Below are positions 26,310 through 34,953 of a stretch of DNA of 64,000 bases, piece after piece. The stretch is from Pirellulaceae bacterium (GTDB lineage Bacteria; Planctomycetota; Planctomycetia; Pirellulales; Pirellulaceae): NCBI GenBank assembly GCA_023382975.1, contig JAHDXO010000038.1, positions 1-64,000 on the forward strand, given 5' to 3'. A program made the translations under genes and the position numbers. Below the pieces are notes generated by a model. It made no database searches and was not told the DNA's origin. It saw only the letters and a list, made by a program, of their open reading frames with translations. Position 1 is the stretch's first letter. Each line of letters opens with the position of its first letter.

Positions 26310-27086
26310 ATGGCGTTCCTCTCCGATTTGAAGGTGTTGTACCATCTGACGATGAAGCCCGTTCGCGGCCAGAACCACGCCGCGCGTCTGGAGAGCTTCT
26401 ATTCCGGTCAGGCATCGGCCTACGACGATTTCCGCCGGCGGTTGCTGAAGGGCCGCGAGCAGTTGTGGCAGTCGATCGACGAACCCGAAGGCGCGGTCTG
26501 GGTGGACATGGGCGGCGGCACGGGGGCGAATGTCGAGTTTTTCGGCGACCGGCTCAGCCGCTTGCGCAAGGTCTACGTGGTGGATCTCTCGCCGTCGCTG
26601 TTGGAGATTGCCCGGCAGCGGTCGCAGGCTCGAGGTTGGGAGAATGTGCAAGCGATCGAAGCGGACGCGACCGTGTTCCAACCGCCCGAAGGCGCTGCGG
26701 ACATCGTGACGTTTTCCTATTCGCTGACGATGATCCCCGATTGGTTCGCCGCGATCGATAACGCTTACGCCATGCTGCGTCCGGGCGGATTGATCGGAGT
26801 CGTTGATTTCTACGTCTCGCGGAAGTATCCCCAGGACGGCTTGAAACGTCACGGCTGGTTCACACGTTCGTTCTGGCCGGTCTGGTTCGCCAGCGACAAC
26901 GTGTTTCCTTCGCCCGACCACGTGCCGATGCTGTTCCGTCGTTTCGATCCAATGCATTTCGACGAGCATCGAGGCAAAGTGCCGTACCTGCCGCTGGTCC
27001 GCGTGCCCTACTACGTCTTCGTAGGCCGCAAGCCCGGCGGCGCCGTGGCTGGCAGCACAAACGAGTCTCGGAACGACGGCGCATAA
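26310..27086 (+). CDS. btaB: BtaB: diacylglyceryl-homoserine N-methyltransferase
   Basis: A 258-residue class I SAM methyltransferase. Motif I is WVDMGGGTGANVEFF (about 70-84), the acidic post-I residue is in VYVVDLSPSLLEIA, and motif-IV-like ADIVTFSYSLTMIPDW and LRPGGLIGVVDFYVS follow. Directly downstream of btaA, this identifies it as BtaB, which trimethylates the homoserine head group to the betaine. The characteristic C-terminal blocks (HGWFTRSFWPVWFASDNV, VPYYVFVGRK) match BtaB rather than generic methyltransferases. It converges on the Gfo/Idh gene across an interval holding a hairpin but no T-run. Confidence 0.92.
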   Translation: MAFLSDLKVLYHLTMKPVRGQNHAARLESFYSGQASAYDDFRRRLLKGREQLWQSIDEPEGAVWVDMGGGTGANVEFFGDRLSRLRKVYVVDLSPSLLEIARQRSQARGWENVQAIEADATVFQPPEGAADIVTFSYSLTMIPDWFAAIDNAYAMLRPGGLIGVVDFYVSRKYPQDGLKRHGWFTRSFWPVWFASDNVFPSPDHVPMLFRRFDPMHFDEHRGKVPYLPLVRVPYYVFVGRKPGGAVAGSTNESRNDGA

Positions 27087-27137
27087 GCGGACCTCGACCC
27101 AACACGTTGAAGTTTCGCATTTCTTCCGGCTTCGCCC

Positions 27138-27157
27138 CCGCCGAGCTCGCTCGGCGG
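27138..27157. other. Perfect hairpin between convergent genes
   Basis: CCGCCGAG and CTCGGCGG pair perfectly around a 4-nt CTCG loop, between btaB and the Gfo/Idh gene. There is no T-run on either side, so it is not a standard intrinsic terminator; it may be a repeat remnant or an RNA 3' end. Confidence 0.35.
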
Positions 27158-27252
27158 AGACGATGCGCCACTTCAAAGACCCACGTCGGCCCTCTTCCCG
27201 CGTCGAAGCCGTAACGGCTCGTCAGCCGTCCGCTCACGTACCGGTCGGCCGA

Positions 27253-28668
27253 CTAGACGAGATAGTCGCCCGGTTCCGGGTGACGCCACGGTTCGCGGTA
27301 GGCACGGCGCAGCAGGGCGGTCGCTTCTTCGTCGCCCACGACTTCACGCTTGGCGGGGTCGTAGGTAACGGTGCGCCCGATCTGCATGGCGATGTTGGCC
27401 AGAATGCAACTGGCGCTGGAGATGTGTCCCTGCTCGATATCGGCCACGGGCCGGCTGCGCTGATCGATCGCGGCGAGGAAATCGAGCATGTGGCGGCGAG
27501 TCGCCGGGGCGGCGTTCAACTCGTTGTCCTTCTCGGTCACATCCTCGGGGTACTGCTCGCGTTCGAACAGGCATTCGAAATGGATCGGCTCGCCGCTCTT
27601 GCCTTGCGGGATGAAATCGGCGCGCATCGTGCTCGCCTTCAGTACGCCCTTGTCGCCGTGAATGAACAGCGCCCACGGATAGTCGGGGTCGGTCGGCGCG
27701 CCCCAGGTGCGGTGCTGCCAGTTCGCGTTGAAGCGGTCGAACTCGAACGTGGCCGATTGGGTGTCGGTGATGTTCGACTTGCCGTCCTTTTGCACGTAGA
27801 TGCCGCCGGCCGAACTGATGCGGTTCGGCCAGCCCAGGCCGAGCATCCAGTTCACCGTGTCCAGCATGTGGACGCACATGTCGCCGACGATGCCGTTGCC
27901 GTACTCCATGAACGTCCGCCACCAGCGCCGGTGCGGCAGTCCGTCGTAGGGACGCAGCGGAGCGGGGCCGGTCCACAGATCGTAGTCCAGAAAATCCGGC
28001 ACCGGTTCGAGGGGCGGATTGCCGTTGGCTCGCATGTGGAAGTAGCAGCACATGTCGACATGGCCGATCGTTCCCAGCAAGCCGGCATCGAGGACTCGCT
28101 TCTTGGCGTCGATCAGATGCGGCGTGCTCTTGCGCTGCGTGCCGATCTGCACCACGCGGCCGTGTTTGCGGGCGGCGGCAAGAATCGCCTCGCCCTCGAT
28201 CACATCCGTCGTGACCGGCTTTTGCAGATAGACGTCCGCACCAGCCTCGATCGCGGCGATGCCGTGCAACGCATGCCAGTGGTCGGGCGAGCCGACCAGG
28301 ACGATATCCAGATCCTTCTCTTTCAGCATCTCGCGATAATCGGAGTAGCCGCGGGGCGTCTTTCCCGATTTCTGTCGTTGCGCAGCGATTTCGAGCGCGC
28401 CGGCCAGCATCCGCTGATCGGGATCGCAGATCGAGACAATGTCGACCGGTGCGACCTGAACCAACCGCCACAGGTCGCTCTTGCCGTACCAACCGGCGCC
28501 GATGAGTCCGACTCGTTTGGGTTTCTGGTGGATCAACTCCACGCCGTAAGCTCCCAGCGCGGAGAAAGCCAAACCGGCCGAGGCGGTTTGCAGGAAGCGG
28601 CGTCGATTGATGTGGAACGGCTGCGTTGCGCGAGCATTGGTCGAAGGCGGCGTTTGTCGGCGGTTCAT
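27253..28668 (-). CDS. Tat-exported Gfo/Idh/MocA-family oxidoreductase
   Basis: A 471-residue protein with a twin-arginine signal (INRRRFLQTASAGLAFSALG, about 20-39). It is followed by a Rossmann NAD(P)-binding domain (VGLIGAGWYGKSDL, ICDPDQ) and the family's DWHALHGIAAIEAG and EKPV-type signature, here YLQKPVTTDV. The C-terminal half is the substrate-binding alpha/beta domain with GIVGDMCVHMLDTVNW, which carries the conserved D-x3-H. GGGAG lies about 10 nt before the ATG. Such exported members are numerous in planctomycetes and act on sugars or inositols; the substrate is unknown. It is divergent from pdxA. Confidence 0.93.
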   Translation of the reverse strand: MNRRQTPPSTNARATQPFHINRRRFLQTASAGLAFSALGAYGVELIHQKPKRVGLIGAGWYGKSDLWRLVQVAPVDIVSICDPDQRMLAGALEIAAQRQKSGKTPRGYSDYREMLKEKDLDIVLVGSPDHWHALHGIAAIEAGADVYLQKPVTTDVIEGEAILAAARKHGRVVQIGTQRKSTPHLIDAKKRVLDAGLLGTIGHVDMCCYFHMRANGNPPLEPVPDFLDYDLWTGPAPLRPYDGLPHRRWWRTFMEYGNGIVGDMCVHMLDTVNWMLGLGWPNRISSAGGIYVQKDGKSNITDTQSATFEFDRFNANWQHRTWGAPTDPDYPWALFIHGDKGVLKASTMRADFIPQGKSGEPIHFECLFEREQYPEDVTEKDNELNAAPATRRHMLDFLAAIDQRSRPVADIEQGHISSASCILANIAMQIGRTVTYDPAKREVVGDEEATALLRRAYREPWRHPEPGDYLV

Positions 28669-28855
28669 GATTCAAACTCCCGGAGTTCGTGGTCAGGCGA
28701 AAATTCCAAGCGATGAGCCATTATGCCTTGGCCGATCGACCCAAATCAAGCCATCCGCCGTGCGACCCGGCGACTCGACGGCAGCCGCGGGCACTGACCG
28801 GCGAGCCGAGCCGCGGTATTGACGGGGATCTGCGTCAGTTGGACAATCGCCCGTT

Positions 28856-29860
28856 ATGATTGCGACGCTGCCTCGGATCGCCGTGACGATGGGAGACCCT
28901 GCCGGGGTCGGACCGGAATTGTGCTTGCGTTTGTTGCACGATCCGGGCGTGACCGGCCATTGCATCCCCGTGGTGTTCGGCGACGCCGGCGTGTTGCAGC
29001 GAGTGTCCGCAGCAACCGGGGTGCCGCTGGTCGCGCCGACCATTTCGCGCGATCGATGGGCGGACGTCCACCGCGGACTCGACCGGCCGGCGGTCCTCGA
29101 TCTGCATTGCATCCGGGCGGACGAAGTGACGCCGGGCCGGGTGGACGCGCGGTGCGGCGCGGCGGCCTTCCAGTACGTGATGGCCAGCATTGACGCGGCG
29201 CTGGCCGGGCAAGTAGCCGGCGTCTCGACGGGGCCGTTGAACAAGGCTGCCTTGCACGCGGCCGGGCATCCCTTTCCCGGGCATACGGAGATCTTCGCCC
29301 AGCGGATGGGCGTCGAGCGATTCTGCATGATGCAGTATTCCGAGCAGGTGACCTGCAGCTTCGTCACCGTGCATGTCGGCTATCACGAGGTGCCGGCCCT
29401 GCTGAACCCGCCACGGATTCTGGATGTGATCGAATTGACCGGGGACGCGCTGCGGCGCATCCGCGGTCGCGAGCCGCGGCTGCTGGTCTGCGGACTCAAT
29501 CCGCACGCCGGCGAGGGCGGCCTGTTTGGCCAAGGTGAAGAAGAACGCTTGATCGCGCCGGCGGTCGAGCAGGCGCGGGCCCGTGGCTGGGACGTCACCG
29601 GACCTGTACCCGGCGACACGGCGTTCATCCCCGCAGCGCGGCAGCAGTATGACGCGGTCGTTTGCATGTACCACGACCAGGGACACATCCCGGTCAAGAT
29701 GATCGCTTTTGATTCGGCGGTCAACACGACACTCGGCCTGCCCGTGCCACGGACCAGCGTCGATCACGGCACCGCGTTCGACATCGCCTGGCAAGGCCGA
29801 GCCAATCCGGGCAGCCTGTTTTCCGCCGTGCGGCTGGCCGTCAAGTTGTCGAGTTGCTGA
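28856..29860 (+). CDS. pdxA: 4-hydroxythreonine-4-phosphate dehydrogenase (PdxA family)
   Basis: A 334-residue PdxA-family protein. In pyridoxal phosphate synthesis PdxA oxidises 4-phosphohydroxy-L-threonine with NAD(P) and a divalent metal. Visible signatures are VTMGDPAGVGPE at the N-terminus, STGPLNKAA, the metal-site FPGHTEIF, CGLNPHAGEGG and MYHDQGHIPVK, and the C-terminal RTSVDHGTAFDIA. Length is normal and all three metal-binding histidine positions appear present. No partner pdx genes are adjacent. PdxA2-type dehydrogenases of four-carbon acid catabolism share these motifs and are an alternative. The last 20 nt overlap the 3' end of the convergent sulfatase gene. Confidence 0.92.
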   Translation: MIATLPRIAVTMGDPAGVGPELCLRLLHDPGVTGHCIPVVFGDAGVLQRVSAATGVPLVAPTISRDRWADVHRGLDRPAVLDLHCIRADEVTPGRVDARCGAAAFQYVMASIDAALAGQVAGVSTGPLNKAALHAAGHPFPGHTEIFAQRMGVERFCMMQYSEQVTCSFVTVHVGYHEVPALLNPPRILDVIELTGDALRRIRGREPRLLVCGLNPHAGEGGLFGQGEEERLIAPAVEQARARGWDVTGPVPGDTAFIPAARQQYDAVVCMYHDQGHIPVKMIAFDSAVNTTLGLPVPRTSVDHGTAFDIAWQGRANPGSLFSAVRLAVKLSSC

Positions 29861-31343
29861 CGCGGTTCGGGGGTTGAGTCTTCTTTTTCTTCGGTTTGCT
29901 CTCGCCTCCGCTTCCGAGCTGCGAAGCGCGTGCCGGATCAAAAGTCGGATTGGGTTTGGGCATCTGCGCGCCGACCTGCTGCCGCCATTGGTGAAGCGCG
30001 GTCCGCAGCGCATCCGCGCGACGGGGTTCCGCATCGGCCAGATCGGTTCGTTCGCCCGAATCGCGGCCCAGATCGTACAGTTCCACCGTGCCGTCTTCGA
30101 AAAACTCGATCAGTTTCCAATCGCCTTGGCGAATTGCGCCGGCCGGCGTGCTGTGATGGTAGTGGGGCAAGTGCCAGTACAGCGTATCCCGCTCCGGCGA
30201 CGCGGCGGGATCACGCAACAGCCGCGCAAGGCTGACGCCATCGCACGGCTGCTCGGCGGGCATCGTCGCGGAAGCCAATTCGACGAAGGTTGGATGCAGA
30301 TCCGTCGTGATGGCCGGGGTGGCGCAGACGGAGCCCGCAGGGACGTGTCCCAGAAACCGAGCGATGGCCGGGATGCGAATGCCGCCCTCGTACAGCGTGC
30401 CCTTCTCGCCTCGCAGCGGCTGGTTCGAAGTCACCACGCGCCCGCTCTGCTCGTGCTCCAACCCACCGTTGTCGGAAAGGAACAGAACCAGCGTCCGCTC
30501 TGCCAGTCCCGCGGCATCCACCGCGGCCACAATGCCGCCAACGCTCTGGTCCAACTCTTCGAGCAAACCGGCGTAGGCCGGCAGGCTCGGATAGCCGGGC
30601 ATGGGCGGCTTGGCTTGGTATTTCGCCAACAGCTCGGGCGTTGTCGTCAACGGGATGTGGACGGCGCAGTGCGAGACCTGCATCACGAACGGACGGTGCT
30701 TGTTGGCCTCGACGAAGCGGATGGCGTGCTCGGTGAGGAACTCCGCGGTGCGCCGCTCCTGCGAATCGCCGCTGGCCTGTGGCGGAACCACGTTTCCGCG
30801 GGCCTCGACCACCGTCTGCCAACCTTGACGGTCGGGGCCGAAGCCGGCGCCGCCGAGGTGCCACTTGCCGAAGTAACCGGTCGCGTACCCGGCCGCCTGC
30901 AGCCGTTCCGCGAATGTCTCGACCTCCAACGGCAGATGCGACGGCACGACCGGATCGATCAGTCTTGCGAACGGCCGGCGATGTCCCGGAATGTGCTGCG
31001 TGATCCCGAATCGCGCCTGGTCCTGCCCCGATTGCAAATTGGCGCGAGTCGGCGAGCAGACCGGCCCGGCATAGAACTGGGTGAACCGCATTCCTTCGCG
31101 TGCCAGCCGATCGATGTTCGGCGACTCGTTGAACGTGTTTCCGTAGCAGCCCAAGTCCGCCCAGCCCAAATCGTCCGCCAGAATGCAGATGATGTTCGGC
31201 GGCGCCGATTCGTCCGCTGCATGAGCGGCCATCCCGATCGACAGAACGCAGGCAGACCAGAGCAGTCCCGCGATCAAGGGTGGAGCCGACCTGGGCTGGC
31301 TGAGGACCGAACAACCCATTCGAAGCTCGGCGTTCTCTCTCAT
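29841..31343 (-). CDS. Secreted arylsulfatase with lysine-rich C-terminal tail
   Basis: A 500-residue exported sulfatase: signal peptide (about 20-42, ending AAHA), metal-binding DD in CILADDLGW (57-58), and the formylglycine motif C-S-P-T-R with Cys96. GYFGKWHLGG, VSHCAVHIPL and LSDNGGLEH follow. A short basic low-complexity tail (KPKKKK) ends the protein. The start at 31,343 is supported by GGAGGGG 6 nt upstream. It lies 41 nt downstream of the next sulfatase gene on the same strand and is probably co-transcribed with it. Activity again depends on formylglycine-generating enzyme encoded elsewhere. Confidence 0.95.
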   Translation of the reverse strand: MRENAELRMGCSVLSQPRSAPPLIAGLLWSACVLSIGMAAHAADESAPPNIICILADDLGWADLGCYGNTFNESPNIDRLAREGMRFTQFYAGPVCSPTRANLQSGQDQARFGITQHIPGHRRPFARLIDPVVPSHLPLEVETFAERLQAAGYATGYFGKWHLGGAGFGPDRQGWQTVVEARGNVVPPQASGDSQERRTAEFLTEHAIRFVEANKHRPFVMQVSHCAVHIPLTTTPELLAKYQAKPPMPGYPSLPAYAGLLEELDQSVGGIVAAVDAAGLAERTLVLFLSDNGGLEHEQSGRVVTSNQPLRGEKGTLYEGGIRIPAIARFLGHVPAGSVCATPAITTDLHPTFVELASATMPAEQPCDGVSLARLLRDPAASPERDTLYWHLPHYHHSTPAGAIRQGDWKLIEFFEDGTVELYDLGRDSGERTDLADAEPRRADALRTALHQWRQQVGAQMPKPNPTFDPARASQLGSGGESKPKKKKTQPPNRVSNSTT

Positions 31344-31384
31344 GTCGCCCCTCCAAGTTTCTCGGATGCCTTCGCTTCCTCAAG

Positions 31385-33046
31385 CTACTGCTCGGCGAAC
31401 GGCGGATTGTCAAACGTCTTCGTGTCGCCGGTCACTCGCGGATCGCCCGTTTGTCGCAGGACTGCCATCAGCCGCTCGGACAGTTCCTGGCGTTGCTGGG
31501 CGTAGGCCGGATCGTCGGCCACATTGGTCATCTGGTGTGGATCGCGCCGCAGATCGAACAGTTCTTCCGCCGGCCGCCGTCCGAAGGCGAAATCGACGTA
31601 TTTCTCCATTCCGGGATCTTCGCGATGGACGCCGATCCAGGCTTTCGTCGGGCTGGCGTCCAGATCCGCCATGGCGGCAAACGTATCTTCGCGCAGCGCC
31701 TCGTAAGCGGGCCACGGCCCGGCCGGCTTGCCGAATCCCGGCGCAACCCCCATCGGCCAGCGATCGGGGGCGAAATTGCGGATGTACAGGAAATCCTTGG
31801 TGCGGATCGCGCGCTGCGGATAGGGCAATTGGCCGTCGCGCGCCATCGCCACGTGCCGCTCTCGGCCGACGATCACGTGGTCGCGCTGCGGATCGACGCT
31901 GCCGTTGCGATCCGACGTCAGGATGGGCATCAAGCTGCGCGCTGTCATCGCTTCGGGCGGCGTCAGGCCGGCGGCGGCGAGGAACGTCGGTGCCAGGTCC
32001 GGTAGATTGACGAAGTCGTCGACCACTCGCCCCTCGGGGACTCGGGCAGCCCAGCGGATCGCCAGCGAGACGCCGACACCGAGGTCGTACAGATTGCACT
32101 TGCCGCGCGGAAACCCCGGAATGCCGTGGTCGCCGCTGACGGCGATCAGCGTGTTGTCCAATTCGCCGATCCGCTCCAGTTCGTCCAGCAGGATTCCCAG
32201 CGAGGCATCGAACGCTTGCACCTCGCCCAGATAGTCGCAGAAATCTTCCCGCACGACGGGCACATCGGGCAGGAACGGCGGCATCTTTCCTTTCAGGTCG
32301 TCCGGATTCAGTCCCCAAAGATCCTTGCCCGAGCCTTGAATCCACTTGCGGTGCGTGTTCGTCGGGCCGAACCAGTAGCAGAACGGACGTCCTTCGCGAT
32401 CGGCCAGGAAGTCTTGGAAGTTGCCTCGCACTTGGTCCATCACTTGCTGCTTGGCCGCCTGGCGGTCCTTGGCCTTGCTGACGAACTGGGAATAGCCGTT
32501 CAGATTGCCGCCGCGTTTGACATAGGCGTATTGGCTGCCGCCATAGGGCGCGTCCCGCGGCGTGCCGGGCGACCAGACTTTGTAGGTGTGCCCGATGTGG
32601 TAGCCGCTGTCGCGCATCAGCAACGGATACGAGGGAATGGAATCGTCCCACACAGCGCCCTGCAGGATGGCTCCCAGGCCCGTTCGCCAGAAGTATTGAC
32701 CTGTCAGCAGCGAACTGCGGCAGGGAGTGCAGGAAGGTGCATTGACAAAGGCGTTGGTGAACAACACGCCTTCGCGCGCGATCCGGTCGAAGTTCGGTGT
32801 TTGGACCAAATCGCTTGGCCCGCCGGGTTCGAGTTTGGCGTAAGCTCCGGCGTACCGTCCCCAGTCGTCCGCGAATGCAAAAACGATGTTCGGCCGCGGT
32901 GGCAGATCTTCTGCCGCTGGACATGCGCGAGCAACCAACGAAACCAACGCCAGAAGCACCAACATGCCGACGCAACCTGCAAAGCGGTATGCTTGCCGAC
33001 AAGTCCCGTCAGATCGCAGTTGTCCATGCACAATTCTGGTTTGCAT
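31385..33046 (-). CDS. Secreted sulfatase (C-T-P-C-R type)
   Basis: From the ATG at 33,046, which has GGGGGAT about 6 nt upstream, the protein has 553 residues. A long N-terminal signal (about 15-46) precedes PNIVFAFADDWGR with the metal-binding DD and the formylglycine motif C-T-P-C-R (Cys106). The fourth position is Cys rather than the common Thr/Ser/Ala region, a variant frequent in planctomycete sulfatases. Further family blocks are AVSGDHGIPGFPRGK and LFDLRRDPHQMTNVADDP near the end. The frame is open to 33,139 but the extra 31 residues are not signal-like. First gene of a two-sulfatase operon, divergent from the DUF1559 gene. Confidence 0.93.
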   Translation of the reverse strand: MQTRIVHGQLRSDGTCRQAYRFAGCVGMLVLLALVSLVARACPAAEDLPPRPNIVFAFADDWGRYAGAYAKLEPGGPSDLVQTPNFDRIAREGVLFTNAFVNAPSCTPCRSSLLTGQYFWRTGLGAILQGAVWDDSIPSYPLLMRDSGYHIGHTYKVWSPGTPRDAPYGGSQYAYVKRGGNLNGYSQFVSKAKDRQAAKQQVMDQVRGNFQDFLADREGRPFCYWFGPTNTHRKWIQGSGKDLWGLNPDDLKGKMPPFLPDVPVVREDFCDYLGEVQAFDASLGILLDELERIGELDNTLIAVSGDHGIPGFPRGKCNLYDLGVGVSLAIRWAARVPEGRVVDDFVNLPDLAPTFLAAAGLTPPEAMTARSLMPILTSDRNGSVDPQRDHVIVGRERHVAMARDGQLPYPQRAIRTKDFLYIRNFAPDRWPMGVAPGFGKPAGPWPAYEALREDTFAAMADLDASPTKAWIGVHREDPGMEKYVDFAFGRRPAEELFDLRRDPHQMTNVADDPAYAQQRQELSERLMAVLRQTGDPRVTGDTKTFDNPPFAEQ

Positions 33047-33288
33047 TTCATCCCCCGTCAGATCCCAAATATTTCCGAAAAAACTACGTTCGAGAACTCT
33101 TCGACTATTGCGATTCAAGCACAACTCGATTTTAATCATGAACAGATCAATGCTGGGCGATGGTTCTGGGCCAATTCTGTGCTCGCGGCCCTCGACAGTG
33201 TTTTTCGATTCCCTATGTGTCGCGGCACGGTCTGTGCCAAATTGTCTAGCAGTGTCCGGTTCCGGTACTCAAATCTGGAGAATGCACG

Positions 33289-34251
33289 ATGGTCTTATCT
33301 CATTGGAAAGCTCACTGTAGGTCTTCCTCCCCGGCTCGGCAAGGGTTCACTCTGGTCGAACTGCTTGTGGTCATTGCCATCATTGGCATCCTGGTGGCCC
33401 TGTTGCTGCCAGCGATTCAGGCCGCCCGGGAATCCGCGCGGCGAGCGAGTTGCAACAACAACATGAAGCAACTGGCGTTGGCGATCCAGAACTACCACGA
33501 CACCTTCAAGCGGTTCCCAATCAACTATGGCGGGAATAACCAGTACAACACCACCGCCACCGGGCGCAGTTGGATGATCGGGATTCTGCCGATGATCGAG
33601 CAGCAGGCGCTGTACGATCAGATCCGCTTCGACCAGCCGGTGAGCCATGCTGACAACACGGCCGTGTCGCGGACCGTCATCCCGGCGTTCCTATGTCCGT
33701 CGGACGGCTACAGTGCCGACGGGACGCTGGACAGTCGGGCCAACGTTAACGATTCGCGAGCCATCAATAACTACAAGGCGGTTGCCGGCGGCAACTGGAA
33801 CTGGGGCGATCACGCGGGCGTCATCCAACCCAGCGGTCCTTGGCCGAACGATGCCAACGGGCTGGATCGTGGCAACGGCGTCATCTGCCGGAACGGGGAC
33901 AACCAGCGCAACAATTACAATAAGGTCGCCACGGTTACCGACGGGACGTCGAACACCTTTTTCGTGGGTGAGGCGATTCCCGCGTGGTGTACGCACACCT
34001 GGTGGTACTGGTTCAATGGCGCGACGGCCTCGTGCGGAGTGCCATTGAACTATCGGATCGGAATGGGGCATCCCTATCTCCGGGCCCAGTGGGGAGATTG
34101 GGGCCGTAACTATTCGTTCTTCAGTCTCCATCCCGGCGGCGCGCAGTTTGCCATGGGCGACGGAGCGGTCCGATTTGTCGCCGATTCGATCGATACTACC
34201 CTGTATCGCTCGCTGGCCACCATTTCCGGCAACGAAGCCATCAGTTTTTGA
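33289..34251 (+). CDS. DUF1559 domain-containing prepilin-like protein
   Basis: A 320-residue DUF1559 protein, a family greatly expanded in planctomycetes. The N-terminus carries a type IV prepilin cleavage/methylation motif (RQGFTLVELLVVIAIIGILVALLLPAI, here given as positions 18-43; cleavage after the Gly, with Glu+5) that continues as a hydrophobic helix. The remainder is the globular DUF1559 domain, with conserved RR-x-x-C-N-N-N-x-K-Q block and the diagnostic C-terminal H-x9-DG motif (HPGGAQFAMGDG). Probably exported and anchored or assembled as a pseudopilin; function unknown. Followed 40 nt later by a small lipoprotein gene with which it forms a recurrent pair. Confidence 0.94.
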   Translation: MVLSHWKAHCRSSSPARQGFTLVELLVVIAIIGILVALLLPAIQAARESARRASCNNNMKQLALAIQNYHDTFKRFPINYGGNNQYNTTATGRSWMIGILPMIEQQALYDQIRFDQPVSHADNTAVSRTVIPAFLCPSDGYSADGTLDSRANVNDSRAINNYKAVAGGNWNWGDHAGVIQPSGPWPNDANGLDRGNGVICRNGDNQRNNYNKVATVTDGTSNTFFVGEAIPAWCTHTWWYWFNGATASCGVPLNYRIGMGHPYLRAQWGDWGRNYSFFSLHPGGAQFAMGDGAVRFVADSIDTTLYRSLATISGNEAISF

Positions 34252-34291
34252 TCCCGGTTTCTCTCGCGTTCTTTGGAAGGAGGCGAACGAT

Positions 34292-34717
34292 ATGAGTCGT
34301 CAAGCAGCGGCAGGTGTCGGCATCTTGCTCGTGGTCGCGTTGATCGTCGGATGCAGTCGGGCCGGCTCGGCGCCGACCAGCAAGGTCACGGGAACGATCA
34401 AGCACAAAGGCGTGCCGCTGGCCAACGTCAATGTGACTTTTACGCCGGATACAGGACGTCCGGGCACCGGGACAACCGATGCGCAGGGACAATACTCGAT
34501 CACCACCTTCGAATTGAACGACGGAGCCGTGCCCGGCCGGCATCGCGTCACCATCACTCCCGGCGGCGAAACGCCGATGCCGGAATCGCCGGCAGAAGCA
34601 GCACGTGGCCCTTCGGCACCGTATGCGGCCAAGTACATGCAGTTGGACAAGACGGACTTGACCGCGCAGGTGGAGTCCGGCAAGAGCAACCAATTCGATT
34701 TCGATCTGACCGATTGA
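34292..34717 (+). CDS. Small lipoprotein with carboxypeptidase-regulatory-like (transthyretin-like) fold
   Basis: A 141-residue protein beginning at the ATG at 34,292, preceded by a strong GGAAGGAGG. A lipoprotein signal ends in LIVGC, with the Cys at about residue 21. The mature part is a single beta-sandwich with VTGTIKHKGVPLANVNVTF and GTTDAQGQYSITTF, typical of planctomycete carboxypeptidase-regulatory-like proteins that follow DUF1559 genes. The same frame is open upstream into the DUF1559 gene but that part is out of frame with it and spurious. Probably envelope-attached; role unknown. Confidence 0.88.
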   Translation: MSRQAAAGVGILLVVALIVGCSRAGSAPTSKVTGTIKHKGVPLANVNVTFTPDTGRPGTGTTDAQGQYSITTFELNDGAVPGRHRVTITPGGETPMPESPAEAARGPSAPYAAKYMQLDKTDLTAQVESGKSNQFDFDLTD

Positions 34718-34778
34718 TTTCGAGCATGAAGCGGGCGCCGGGCCGTCATGACCCGGAGCCGATTGCATTTTCGCATCG

Positions 34779-34825
34779 AGGACCGGCACCGGGCATTCGT
34801 GCTCCGGTGACGGTCCTTTTTCTTT
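34779..34825 (+). terminator. Rho-independent terminator after the DUF1559-lipoprotein operon
   Basis: AGGACCG-G-CACCGG and CCGGTG-A-CGGTCCT form a long stem with one G/A mismatch and an 11-nt loop, followed by TTTTCTTT. It lies about 60 nt after the lipoprotein stop codon. Confidence 0.85.
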
Positions 34826-34953
34826 GCCGCAACGAGTTCAGCAAGACCCTCGGGAGCAGGTCAGTCGCGGAGAACAATGGTCGCCGAGCCACGTTCGTGA
34901 TACGATAATCCGCGGAAACTCCGACAGCATTCCAACAACATGAGGTATCTTCC

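Noticed and set aside
27087..27252. Intrinsic terminator after btaB
   Set aside because: A strong hairpin is present but there is no T-run on either strand.
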